Part shown: positions 1-12,329 of the stretch, piece after piece | Numbering within the stretch: the stretch's first letter is position 1 | Layout of the letters: each line of letters starts with the position of its first letter | Assembly (NCBI GenBank): GCA_030544235.1 | Contig: CM060473.1 | Location: 26,065,535-26,129,534 of the forward strand | Source: Lepturacanthus savala | Taxonomy: Eukaryota > Chordata > Actinopteri > Scombriformes > Trichiuridae | Length of the DNA stretch: 64,000 nucleotides | Reading direction: 5' to 3' | Position numbers and translations under genes: made by a program | The notes under the pieces: model-generated | Seen by the model: only the letters and a program-made list of their open reading frames with translations | Told to the model about the DNA's origin: nothing | The model's database searches: none

Positions 1-2
1 TC

Positions 3-2479
3 CTGTCTGAGAGCCAATCAGGAGGCAGCTTCCTGACGCTGTACGGCTTCATCCTTCAGCGGCTCAACGCTGAATGTACAGCGGCCAATGAGAGGAGGAC
101 GCTGGCTCTGATTAACACATGGACCAATCAGGTCTTCCCCAGGTTGGACCTCATCATTACATATGGGTTTAATCCTGACATCCAGGGAATAAACGGCCGA
201 GATTTAGATTTTATTATTAGATTCTAAGGTTTGAGGGTAAAAACACATTTCAAAGCTGTTGTTTTTTTATCTCAACATGTGTACTTTAGTATAGATGTTG
301 GAAATTTGACAATATAAATAGTAAAGTAGGTGTTTTTACCCAAAAATTCTAACAAAGAAAACAAAAAAAGAAACGTTATTATGATTTTATGGACAAATAA
401 TTGATCTTTGAACTCTTATTTTATTATTAATCATTGAACTTTGCAGATATTTTAGCTTATTTCAATGACTTTTTCCTGATTTGGGAAAATAGGATTAATA
501 AAGTAAATAAAATAAAGTATTTTTTCTGTAGTAAAATAGAAAAAGCTGCCATCAGATACCACAGAAAACTGTCCAGCAAGTCAAAAAACAGATAAATGAT
601 TATTATTTATTATCATTTCTAACAGGAAAACTTAGAAATGGGGGACTTAAGTGGTTAAGAAACTTCATAATTAAGATTATTTTAATTTTTTTTCATGATT
701 TGGGTCAGTTTGCTCTTATTTTTAAGGTAGTATCTCTATTTTCTTGCTGTAGATTTATTTTAATACCAGGTTTAAGTCCAATAACCTTTGTGGATGTAGA
801 GATATTTCACATTCATTAGGGTTAAGAAACAAGTGTTTGTAGATAATTTGGCTTATTTTAAGTTTTTTTTTCATGATATTGGTCAGTTTGGTCTTATTTT
901 TAAATTAATATCTTGTACTTTTTGCAATATTCTAACTATATTTGCTCTGTAACAGCAACATAAATTGATTCTGACTCTTCTGGACCCTATTTTACCATTT
1001 TCACAGATTAATAGTTTAATTTATAACAATTAGCATGTTTTTATGCTCCAAAAGCAGCTGGAGCAGCAATACAGTCGCCTTCTCACACACACACACTCTA
1101 AAAGAGGACTAAACCATTATGTGCCTCCAAGAGGGGACGCCATATTTATAATATATGTCATACACAATGTTATAATGTTGTTTATTTAATATTCTAACTG
1201 TATTTTCCCTGTAAAAGCAACATAAATTGATTGATTGATTATCATTTATATCAGATACTACAGGATATTCCACATTTATGATTTTCCACTGTGAATATAA
1301 AGCTAGTAGAGTATGAGATGTCAGCTCTGCTAAAGGAACATGGGCTGATTTTAATGTTTCAGGTAATTTGTTTGGTGCCTATGATCCAAAGCCCAGCCAG
1401 ACTATTTCTAGAAGGGAAGTAGTTGTTGAATGATGAGGAGTTTCTAGACATCCAGCTGTGATTTGTGTTGTCCAGTGGTCCCGGGGACGAGGCCAAGCTG
1501 TTTCTTTGGTGGCACAAAGCGATGAATCTGTCAGTGGAGCAGCTGCAGCCTCAGGCCGGACTCGGCGAGGTGTCGGGGGTCGTCCTGGGTCTGATGAGGC
1601 TGCAGACCAGGCTGCTGCAGCTGGGAGAAGAGAGGACCAACTCTGGAATACTGGGAGCTATCGGCCTGGGGAAGAGGTCCCCTGTTTCTAATAGGTGAAC
1701 TGGAATTATGGTTTTTATTCAAATAAACCGGTGGATCATGATAAACATGGTTGTTTCATGCATATAAATGTATGTAGGGTTGCAATGGGAAGTTAATGAA
1801 TACATTCATATTTAATATTTGCAAGTTTAACATTAATACCATTATAGATCAGATATATTATAACATAACAGCTGGTGTCAACAAAATAAAGGTAAAGCAG
1901 CTTTTCCTGTGACTATGGGAATCATAATGATGGGTGACTATTGAAAAATGTGGATCCCTTTAAATCTGGTTGTTTTAGCCAACAATATATTTTATAACTA
2001 TATTTAAGTTCCCTGTTAACCTTTAATTTTGTACATTTTGGATTTACTCCCATTTATTCCCATGCAAAGTTTGAAAATTCACAGAATTTAGCATGTTTGT
2101 ATTTGTTTCCATTTTGTTTTCTGCACTTTGAATGACTTTGAATGACAAATATGCCCATAAACAAATATATATATATATATTTCTAGGGTGGTTATTTTAC
2201 AGATTTGCTTGATTAAATAGATAATTAATAATAATTTAAAGAGGGTAACATCTTTTTACTATAGGAAAATAAAACTGTATGAGTAACCTTTAATTTAACT
2301 TTAATTTAGTATAAAATGAGGTGTTAAATGTGTTAATCTGTTGTGTAGATTCAGGGTGGTGGTTCGCAGTCTGGCAGCTTTCCTCTCAGTCCAGATTCCA
2401 TCAGAAAGTGAACTCAGACTCCAGCCCAGCAGTGACCTGCAGCTCTCTGCTAAAGCACAGCAGGTATGGACAAAAGAAA

Positions 2480-2576
<97 letters not shown>

Positions 2577-4266
2577 CGAGTATCAGTTAACAGCTGGTGC
2601 AGGTGCATATTCCTATAACTTCCTGATTATTATCTATAAAATATGCACATTCACAAAGACATTTTTTAAATTCATATATTTTATTTTGCTCAATTTGCAG
2701 TTTATTTATGACAATTGCAGAAAATGTTGGCTACGTTTTAGCTATGCTAAGCTAACTGGCTAGCTAGCGTCGAATATACACTGAATATACGTAAAGTTAA
2801 AATTCCTGATAATGGATTAAAATATTCAAACATTAACTTGTTTGATGATAACACCTAATAAATATCCTCTTACATCCGTATGTATAAAACATCTAATTAC
2901 TTACATATATTTACATAGGTAAGCAACTATTTGTAAAAACTTTATTGCTCTAGAATGTTGAGTGTGACAGTAATGACATACGATACAGATGTGAATATTT
3001 ATTTAATAAATCCTTTAATCCTCTTCAGTTCTGTTCACAACTACCAAATATTCAATTGATTTCACATTATGAACATGATAAATGCTAATATTTGTGATAT
3101 TTAAAAAAAGGAAGCAACTGTTTGTAAAAACTTTATTGCTCTAAGATGTTGAGCATGACAGTAACTCATTACTATTTCTAGAGCCTTTTTAGAAGTTCTA
3201 TATGTTTTCTTTTAAGTTAAATTGAGACTTTTTACAGTGTAATTAAAATATTATGCACTCTTCTAGATTGTGTGCCGGGGGGAAATAGTATATGTAAATT
3301 ATTTATTTTTCCTTAAATGGTTTAATTCACTTTAGTCCTGTTCATAAATATTAAATATTCAATTGACTTCACATTTTGAACATGAAAAATGCCAATAATT
3401 ATGATCAGGGGGCATTAAATTACATCTGCTAGAAATAGTTTATGTAAATTATGTTGTTTTCCATAAATCTTTTAATTCATAACTACCAAATATTCAATTG
3501 ATTTCACATTTTGAACATGATAAATGCTAATATTTGTGCATATTTGTGAAAAAAACAAGCAACTGTTTGTAAAAACTTTATTGCTCTAAAATGTTGAGCA
3601 TGACAGTAACTCATTACTATTTCTAGAGCCTTTTTAGAAGTTCTATATGTTTTATTTTAAATTAAATTGAGACTTTTTACAGTGTAATTAAAATATTATG
3701 CACTCTTCTGGGTTGTGTGCTGGGGGCATTAAATTACATCTGCTAGAAATAGTTTATGTAAATGATGTTGTTATCCATAAATATTTTCATTCATAACTAC
3801 CAAATATTCAATTGATTTCATATTTTTAACATGAATAATGTCTGTATTTGTGATTCCATGGCAATTTTTGGGTTAAATAAAGCCCCAAAAGAACGGGACA
3901 TTTAAAAAATAACTCATTAATATTTGTAGACACACATTCAGAGGTTTAAGTATGAAGGTAATAAAAGAATTTGCATAAATTTCTACACTTTTCTAAGAAA
4001 TGTGTCAGGAAGGAATTAACTCCTGGTCCCAAATAAAGGCCTGATCTGTTTATGTATTATTGATTCCTGTCTGGACCCTGCAGACGCTGGGGATGCTGGA
4101 GGCCATGCCCAGCAGCAAACACTACTCTGACCTGGAGGAGTCGGTGAATAAAGCCGTTCAGTTCATCCGTTACCCGGGACACTGCCTCCGGGACGGAGCC
4201 CGCCTCCTGGCCCTGTTAGCCAACCTGCTGTACCCGGACCTCCGGTACCTCCATGTCATCCACTAA
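3..4266 (+). CDS. epg5: Ectopic P-granules protein 5 homolog (EPG5), C-terminal part only
   Basis: Four exons read at 3-142, 1476-1694, 2349-2463 and 4084-4266 (stop TAA 4264-4266). They join in phase to give 218 codons plus stop; the gene continues upstream of the window. Junctions are AG|gttgga, ATAG|gtgaac and CAG|gtatgg donors with cag or tag acceptors. The translated pieces match my memory of the EPG5 C-terminus: ILGAIGLGKRSPVSNR, RFRVVVRSLAAFLSVQ and QFIRYPGHCLRDGARLLALL. EPG5 is a very large (about 2,500 aa) helical Rab7 effector that tethers autophagosomes to late endosomes and lysosomes; it is mutated in Vici syndrome. No catalytic motif is expected here. Introns hold repeat DNA, including a (TA)n tract just after the third exon seen. 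The assignment rests on remembered family sequence, not a search. Confidence 0.85.
410..1290 (+). repeat. Dispersed repeat family A, copy 1 (epg5 intron)
   Basis: This carries the family A signature: 'agtccaataacctttgtgg', 'ttaagaaacaagtgtttg' and 'gattctgactcttctg'. Family A is a recurring AT-rich element of about 1-1.5 kb with further copies near 6930, 12330, 29095, 34930, 38260 and 59430. I call this orientation plus. The part at 990-1160 reappears inverted at about 12490-12660. No coding capacity is visible, so it is probably a non-autonomous, internally repeated element. Confidence 0.65.
2489..2570. repeat. (TA)n microsatellite
   Basis: About 40 uninterrupted TA dinucleotides sit in the epg5 intron, starting 26 nt after the 5' splice site at 2463/2464. 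Confidence 0.95.
2690..3870 (+). repeat. Locally duplicated AT-rich repeat block (copy in last epg5 intron)
   Basis: This has a unique-looking head (about 2700-2930, including 'ctaagctaactggctagcta'). Degenerate tandem units of about 200-450 bp follow, marked by 'aaaactttattgctct' and 'aaatattcaattgatttc'. The whole arrangement recurs in the same orientation at 4640-5350, downstream of the epg5 stop codon. Confidence 0.8.
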
Positions 4267-4639
4267 CCTCCACTCATCAGGACGCTGTTTCTCCTCTAAT
4301 GGCAGCGAAACTCCTCCTTCTGCACAGAACAAGTACTGCAAGTTTCACAGTAATAGCAGAATACTGAATTATCTTTGCTATTACGTCAGCGACAGCTTTT
4401 AAGTGACTGAAAATGACTTTTGGAAACGTTCCTCTGATAAAAAAGACTTTTGTGACTGGATCAAAGCAGATGGACGAATAAGAAACGTAATTTTGCGGAA
4501 AAAACATGTCTTGCACTTTTTCTTCTTATCATGTTTCTGCCTTGTTGCTTTTTATATTCGGTGATTCTGTTAATTAAGCGAGTTTTCTTGTCTCCAGAGT
4601 AGATTTACAAGGGGTTTTTTTATTTAAACAATTATTCAT

Positions 4640-5350
4640 TCTTATAATTTTCTTGAATTTGCAGTTTATTAATGACAATTTTCACTCTTTGCGGAACATG
4701 TTGGCTACGTTTTAGCTTTGCTAAGCTAACTGGCTAGCTAGCGTACAATATACACTGAATATACGTAAAGTTAAAATTCCTAATAATTAATTAAAATATT
4801 CAAACATTAACTTGTTTGATGATAACACCTAATAAATATCCTCTTAGATCTGTATGTATAAAACATCTAATTACTTGCATATATTTACATAGCTAAGCAA
4901 CTATTTGTAAAAACTTTATTGCTCTAAAATGTTCAGCGTGACAGTAATAACATACGATATAGATGTGAATATTTATTTCATAAATCCTTTAATCCACTTC
5001 AGTCCTGTTCGAAACAATCAAATATTCAATTGATTTAACATTATGAACATGATAAACGCTAATATTTGTGAAGAATTGGATATTTAAAAAAAACTAGCAA
5101 CTGTTTGTAAAAACTTTATTGCTCCAAAATATTGAGCGTCACAGTAATTACAAACGATATAGATGTGAATATTTATTTCATAAATCATTTAATCCACTTC
5201 AGTCCTGTTCATAACTACCAAATATTCAATTTATTTCATATTTTGAACATGATAAACGCTAATATTTGTGAAGAATTGGATATTTAAAAAAACTAGCAAC
5301 TGTTTGTAAAAACTTTATTGCTCTAAAATGTTGAGCGTGACAGTAATGAC
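4640..5350 (+). repeat. Second copy of the epg5-intron repeat block
   Basis: This is a direct repeat of 2690-3150 and following units. It keeps the same head motif ('ctaagctaactggctagcta') and the same tandem tails ('gtttgtaaaaactttattgc', 'tgtgaatatttatttc'). It lies just 3' of the epg5 stop, so the last exon is bracketed by the two copies. AATAAA strings inside it could serve as poly(A) signals, but no clear epg5 3' end could be chosen. Confidence 0.8.
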
Positions 5351-5639
5351 AGATGACCGTAAATAAATTGCAAATTCAACAAAATAAACTATATATATTT
5401 AAGAAATTTAAAAAAAAGAAAAGCAAACAAAATAAAGCTTTAATGAATTTATCAGGTTTTATTGCTTTATTATAGAGGGGATGTCTAAAAATCCAAAAGA
5501 CTGAAATTCTTGCACATTTTAATTTTTTAACTGACTGAAAATCTATTAAAATTCTTGTAATCTCCCCTTCTGATAAAAAAGCTCCCTTAATTAAAGAATC
5601 ACCCATAACCTGCCTGTTGTTCTTCAACACCATCAGTTT

Positions 5640-6430
5640 TAATCTCTGTCTCTGAGAGGATGTTGCACATATTTATTGAAGCGGAATCAATTCAACACTG
5701 GTTCAGGTGTGACTTTCACAGCTCTGTGTGGAATCTGACAGGAAAAAAAAACAAGTTGAAGGGTCCATGGATTATATGGAGGACGTTGATGGACAATCTA
5801 ATTGACCTGTAACATTAGTAGTACCATCTTAAAATGAGGTGGAGGTGATGCTATGAATCACATGTTGTAGAAATGTGTGGCTCCTTTACACATTCAACAG
5901 GGTTCCCACACATCCTGGAATACATTGACATTTTCTAGTCATGGAAAAATGAGGAAAAGAGTTAATTTTCCTAGAAATTATTAAGTTGGCATTGAAAACT
6001 TTTATTTCCACTGTTGTTAGCATTAATTTAACGTGGCTAAATTAGCATTGAAGCTATCAATCAAGATTTATTGTTATTATCAAGGATAACAGAATGTTTG
6101 TTGGACCCGTGGCTTATTAAATAGATAATAAATAGAATAGAGGTACATCTTAATAAATTAAGGCTCACATTAAAGGGGACATTATTAGTGTATGACATCT
6201 GTAGCTGCTGAAAATGTCCTGGAAAATAATTTCCATTGAGGAGTGGGAGCCCTGATTCACATCAATGAAATAATCCAGTTTAATTACAGAACATTTGCCA
6301 GTATCGTGTCCATGTCCGGCCAAAAGTGCTTTCTTTGTTTCTGCCAAAGATGTTGTTTTATTCTGCTCAGCAATGTAAAACCTTCAATAATAATATACTG
6401 TGGTTGTTTTATCTGCTTCTTTTATTAAAT
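5640..6430. other. Gene-free stretch, possible hAT-type relic
   Basis: No convincing exon is seen. Around 5895-6000 the phrase 'cagggttcccacacatcctg' resembles the terminal sequence of common fish hAT-type MITEs, but no matching far end was identified. The rest is AT-rich and unassigned. Confidence 0.3.
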
Positions 6431-6431
6431 C

Positions 6432-6462
6432 CACCACACACACACACACACACACACACACT
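6432..6462. repeat. (CA)n microsatellite
   Basis: About 15 CA dinucleotides in intergenic DNA. Confidence 0.95.
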
Positions 6463-6929
6463 CTATAATACCCCCCAATGCAGCTCGCCACTGGGCTTCC
6501 TTATAAAGTAGTGTTTGCAGAGTAGAACAAACAGCTAATGATGCTAGCCTTACTAAAGGAGCAGGGAGGCTAGTAACAGCAGAGAACCTGGCGTATAAAC
6601 AAAAACGGAGTGATGTAATGTTCCTTCTGAGGATAGAAGCAGGTTTAAGATTTATGAAACTGTGCATCCAGGACGTGTTTTCCCATTTTTAATCATCACC
6701 TCTGCTGCATCTCAGCAGCTCGGCTCTCCTGCAGCCTGAGCTGGCCTCACTGCCTGTTACGTGGTGACTATTAATGTCAAAAGCATTTCGTTTTGTTGTT
6801 TTTTTTATGAGTCAGCGATGGGGAATGGGTCTGTAGAGCTGCTGCAGGAGGAGGAGCAGACAGGACTCGTTTTTTTAATAAAGGGAACCGAATGTCTCGA
6901 GTGTTTTTAGCGTCGGCTGCTGTTTATCA

Positions 6930-7500
6930 TCTGGAAACATGAGACATAGAATATCTCTACAAGCACAAAGGTTATTGGACTTAAACCTGGAATCTGAATA
7001 AATCTATAACGTGTGAGGTGACTACAGAAGAGTCAGAATCTATTTATGTTGCTGTTATAGAACAAATATAGTTAGAATATTGCTAAAAGTGCAAAATATT
7101 AACTTAAAAATAAGACCAAACTGACCCAAATCATGGAAAAAAAGCTAAATGATCTGCAAACACTTGTTTCTTTACCTCTTGAGATGCATATTTATCAGTT
7201 TTCCTGCTATAAATGATAATAAATGTTGAATATCTCTACAACCACAAAGGTTATTGGACTTAAACTTGGAATTAAAGTAAATCTACAACATGTGAGGTGA
7301 CTATAGAAGAGTCAGAATCTATTTATGTTGATGCTATAGAGAAAATATAGTTAGAATATTACAAGAAAATCCAATATTGTGTTTTACTACAGATAAAACA
7401 CTTTATTTATTGTTGGAGCTGAGGTTTAATACTGTGATTTATGAATAAAACTCGATGCTGCAGCTGGATCAGGTTTTTTAGGATTCTAACAGGTTCACAT
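6930..7500 (-). repeat. Dispersed repeat family A, copy 2 (inverted)
   Basis: Two successive minus-orientation units carry 'cacaaaggttattggactta' and 'agaagagtcagaatctattt'. They end in the family's terminal segment near 'gctggatcaggttttttagg'. This is intergenic, with no ORF. Confidence 0.65.
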
Positions 7501-7684
7501 GTTTCTATTCAGCTGCAGTTTAACAACAATCTGTGTTTTCTGTGAATAACAGAGATTTTCAAGATGAACAAAGCGTCTTTGTCTTAAATCGTGTGGTGAC
7601 AGACATGTAAACATGTGAGAGGTTTGATGGACGTCTCCATCCTGCTGCTGCAGCTGTGTGATGGAACGGCTTCTATAAATGGAG

Positions 7685-7904
<220 letters not shown>

Positions 7905-7973
7905 ACGATCAGAACACCTTCATCTGTCTGGGAGAAAAACCTCATTCAGACAACAGTGGTTTCTATGGTTACA

Positions 7974-9141
7974 GGAAGGGAGGAGGAGGAGAGAGAACGG
8001 GGTGTTCTGAGAGGAGGAGGACAAGGAGGACGAGGTGGCGGAAGCGGAGGAGGAAGAGGAGGGGGAGGTGGTGTAGGAGGAAGAAGAGGAAGAGGGGGAG
8101 ATGAAGAAGGAGGAGCAGGAAGAGGAGGTGGTGGAGGAGGAAGAGGAGGAGATGAAGTGGAGAAGGAGGAGGAAGAGGAGCAGGAGGAGGTGGTGGAGGA
8201 GGAAGAGGAGGAGATGAAGTGGAGAAGGAGGAGGAAGAGGAGCAGGAGGAGGAAGGAGGAGGAGGAAGTGGAGGAAGAGAAGAAGGAGGAGAAGGAGGAG
8301 GAGGTGAAGGAGCAGCAGGAGGAAGAGGAGGAGGTGAAGGAGCAGGAGGAGCAGTAGGATGTGGTGGAGGAGGAGGTAAAGGAGCAGCAGGAGGAGGTGG
8401 AGGAGGAGGTGAAGGAGCAGGAGGAGCAGTAGGAGGTGGTGGAGGAGGAGGTGAAGGAGCAGCAGGAGAAGGTGGAGGTGAAGGAGCAGCAGGAGGAGGT
8501 GGTGGAGGAGGAGGTGAAGGAGCAGCAGGAGGAAGAGGAGGAGGTGAAGGAGCAGTAGGAGGTGGTGGAGGAGGAGGTGAAGGAGCAGCAGGAGGAGGTG
8601 GAGGAGGAGGTGGAGGAGCAGGTGAAGGAGCAGCAGGAGCAGCAGGAGGAGGTGGTGAAGGAGCAGCAGGAGGAGGAGGTGAAGGAGCAGCAGGAGGAGG
8701 TGGTGAAGGAGCAGCAGGAGGAGGAGGTGAAGGAGCAGCAGGAGGAGGTGGTGGAGGAGCAGCAGGAGGAGGTGGTGGAGGAGCAGCAGGAGGAGGTGGT
8801 GGAGGAGCAGCAGGAGGAGGTGTTGGAGGAGCAGCAGGAGGAGGTGGTGGAGGAGCAGCAGGAGGAGGTGGTGAAGGAGCAGCAGGAGGAGGAGGTGAAG
8901 GAGCAGCAGGAGGAGGTGGTGGAGGAGCAGGAGGAGCAGCAGGAGGAGGTGGTGGAGGAGCAGGAGGAGCAGCAGGAGGAGGTGGTGGAGGAGCAGCAGG
9001 AGGAGGTGAAGGAGCAGCAGGAGAAGGTGGAGGTGAAGGAGCAGGAGGAGCAGCAGGAGGAGGTGGTGGAGGAGCAGCAGGAGGAGGTGGTGAAGGAGCA
9101 GCAGGAGGAGGAGGTGAAGGAGCAGCAGGAGGAGGTGGTAG
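7974..9141 (+). repeat. Purine-rich minisatellite (GGA/GAA/GCA units), about 1.17 kb
   Basis: The plus strand is almost entirely purine. The only regular pyrimidines are those of 'gcagca' and 'ggtggt'. Core units such as 'gaaggagcagcaggaggagg' recur every 24-27 bp from about 8310 to 9138. Every frame is open because stop codons are rare in such DNA, producing Gly/Ala, Glu/Gln or Leu/His low-complexity ORFs with no domain or splice logic. I treat it as non-coding satellite DNA. Confidence 0.9.
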
Positions 9142-9535
9142 ATACTCCCATCCTGCTTCATTCTGTGACTTTCAGCTTATTTTATATCTTTAGACTCAAA
9201 AACAGCAACAGTCACGTTTCAGTGTTTGAAGGAAAAAACACAGAAATCACATAGTTTGACTAGTGTGTTTACATTCAGTGTTACAACGTCTGTAGTTAAA
9301 GGTGTTTACTTTATACTTATACTACTTTATATTTAAGATACTACACTATATTTAAGAGGAACAGATTCACAAATATAACCAACAGTTACTTTGGAAAACA
9401 AGAAAAACACAATATTTAGGAATAACATTGGTGTCTTTATATTTATTGTTATTTAATGTTGATATTTTAACAGTATGAACAAATATGAAAAAAGTAAGGT
9501 GTGCTTTTGAAGGGGTCTGGACAACAAGGGAAAAA

Positions 9536-10410
9536 GGGCACATATAGTGTGTGTTTGCAACTGAAGAGGGCACTTTAACACATGTTTGGCTTCTACAGGG
9601 CACTTTCACCAGCTCTTTACCTCACAAGAGGGCACTTTAGCAGAGGTTTAGGCTTCTAGAGGGCACTTTAGCAGAAGTTTAGGCTTCTAGAGGGCACTTT
9701 AGCACATATTTTGCTGCCTAGAGGGAACTTTAACATCCCTTTTAGCCCCCAGGAGGGCACTATAGCACATGGTTTGGCTTCTAAAGGGTAGTTTAGCATG
9801 TTTTAGCATGCAGGGGGGCACTTTAGCACATGTTTTGGCTCTTAGAGGACACTTTAGCACATATTTTGCTGCCTAGAGGGCACTTTAGCACACTTTTTCG
9901 TTTCTACAGGGCACTTTATAGCTTCCAAGAGGGCATTTTAGTAGAAGTTTGGGCTTCTAGAGGGCACTTTAGTACATAGTTTGCTGCCTAGAGGGCACTT
10001 TAGCACATGTTTGGGCCCTGAGAGGGCACTTAAACATCCCTTTTAGCCCCCAGGAGGGCACTATAGCACATGTTTTGGCTTCTAAAGGGTAGTTTAGCAT
10101 GTTTTAGCATGCAGGAGGGCACTTTAGCACATATTTTGCTGCCTAGAGGGCACTTTAGCACACTTTCTGGCTTCTACAAGGCACTTTATAGCTCCCAAGA
10201 GGGCATTTTAGTAGAAGTTTGGGCTTCTAGAGGGCACTTTAGCACATATTTTGCTGCATAGAGGGCACTTCAGTACATAGTTTTCTGGCTAGAGGGCACT
10301 TTAGCACATGTTTTGGCTTCTACATGGCACTTTAACATGCTCTTTAGCTCCCGAGAGGGCACTTTAGCACACGTTTAGGCTTCTACAGGGCATTTTAGTG
10401 TGTGTTTTCA
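9536..10410 (+). repeat. 31-bp minisatellite array, first block
   Basis: Degenerate tandem units have a consensus close to 'gagggcactttagcacatgt' followed by 'tttggctccta' (31 bp). The block opens with the flank 'gggcacatatagtgtgtg' and closes near 'gggacatgagggagcaat'. The same flank and unit reappear at 10912 and 62389, so the array is part of a dispersed element. Confidence 0.9.
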
Positions 10411-10911
10411 ACAACTGGGACATGAGGGAGCAATTGTAAAACTTGTGCCTTGACTTCTGCATTTTTGTCTGATATAAATGTGAATTCTATCTTTCATCCC
10501 TTGTAGCAGAAAGGTCATTTTAGGGTTAAATACACAGTTCATAATCACTTTGATTGACTGAAATTACATTTAATGTCTATAAAACTAGAGAAATATTGCT
10601 GCTTCTTCTTTTCTGCCATTTTGCTTGTATGAAAACTCAATAAATGAGGCAGATAGTGTTTTTTGGATTCTAAGTGTTGTGATTGGCCAGTGACATCGAG
10701 GCAGAAAGATGATGATGCAGAGTAAAGTTATGCAAATATCTCAGTTTGGCCAAAAAATGACGACATGAGAGTTGGCTCTGAAATAAAAAGAAAGAGAAAT
10801 TCCATCTTCCTTAACTCATTCACTGTTCTCACCCACATGTGCATCCAGGGCTGAGATGGGGGGGTTTTTTGGAAAATATTGCAAAATATTTTTAGAAATT
10901 GGTATAAAAAA

Positions 10912-11672
10912 GGGCACATATAGTGTGTCTTCACCACTGAAGATGACACTTTAACACATGTTTGGGCTCCTAGAGGGCACTTTAACAGGCTTTTTTAGCT
11001 CCTAAGAGGGCACTTTAGCACATGTTTTTGCTCTCAGAGGGCATTTTAGTACATTTGGCTCCAGGAGGGCACTTTAACATACTTTTAAGCTCCCAAGAGG
11101 GCACTTTACCACATGTTTTGGCTCTAAGAGGGCACTTTACTATCCCTTTTAGCCCCCAGGAGGGCACTATAGCACATGCTTTGACTTCTACAGGGTATTT
11201 AACATGCTTTTTAGTTCCCAAGAGGGCACTTCAGCACATGTTTTGCCTCTTAGAAGCTACTTTAGCACATTTGGCTCCCAAGAGGGCACTTTAGTTTATG
11301 CTTTTTAGCCACCAGGAGGGCACTTTAGCACATGTTTGGCTCCAAGGAGGCACTTTAACACAGTTCTAGCCCCCAGGAGGGCACTATAGCACATTCTTTG
11401 GCTTCTACAGGGTATTTTAGCATGCCTTTTAGCTCCCAAGAGGGCACTTTAGCACATGTTTTGGCACTTTAACACATTTGGCTCCAAGAGGGCACTTTAA
11501 CATGCTTTTTAGCCCCCAGGAGCGAACTTTTGCACATGTTTTGGCTTCTAAAAGGTATTCTAGCATGATTTTTAGCATCTAGGAGGGCACTATAGCACAT
11601 GCTTTGGCTTCTACAGGGTATTTTAGCATGCTTTTTAGCTCCCAAGAGGGCACTTTAGCACAAGTTCTGGCT
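10912..11672 (+). repeat. 31-bp minisatellite array, second block
   Basis: This has the same unit and left flank as the 9536 block. The non-repetitive DNA between and after the blocks is also duplicated: 10707-10855 matches 11838-11967 almost base for base, including 'tatctcagtttggccaaaaa'. Array and flank were therefore duplicated together. Confidence 0.9.
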
Positions 11673-12329
11673 CGATTACATTAATGTGAACAATATCTCT
11701 TATATATAAATCTCTTAAATACACAGTTGATTGATTCTGCTTCTTATTTTCTGCCATTTAACTTGTTTAAAAACTGCTGAAAATCAAATGACTGAGGCAG
11801 ATCGTGTGTGTTTTTAATTTCTTTTGGCTGAAATTCATGATGATACAGAGTAAAGTTATGCAAATATCTCAGTTTGGCCAAAAAATGACGACATGAGAGA
11901 AAACAAGAGAAGAAATTCCATCTTCCTTAACTCATTCAGTGTTCTCATCCACACGTGCATCCAGAGGGTTTTTTTTTCCTGGCAGGAACAACATCACTGT
12001 CTGGCAGTTTCCCTCGTCGCCATGGAAACCCAGCATCAGGTCAGGTATGGCTGTTCCTAGACTGAAGCCTGGTGTGGATCAGTGTTATCAGCAGATGAAC
12101 AGTAGAACAAAGCAGCAGCAGGTGGTGTGTGAGCTGAACTACAGCAGCCGTGATGCTGCTTCATCACAATCCAGCTGAGTTACAGGAAAACTGGGCTCAG
12201 GATGAACAGAACTCTGGTGATGACCAGCTGCTTTTCTGTGGGACAGCTGCACAGGCTGCATGTTACCGACTGCTGCCAAAACAGGAATGTGACACCAGAC
12301 CCGCTACAGCATAGCTTTGTTTGGCCTAT

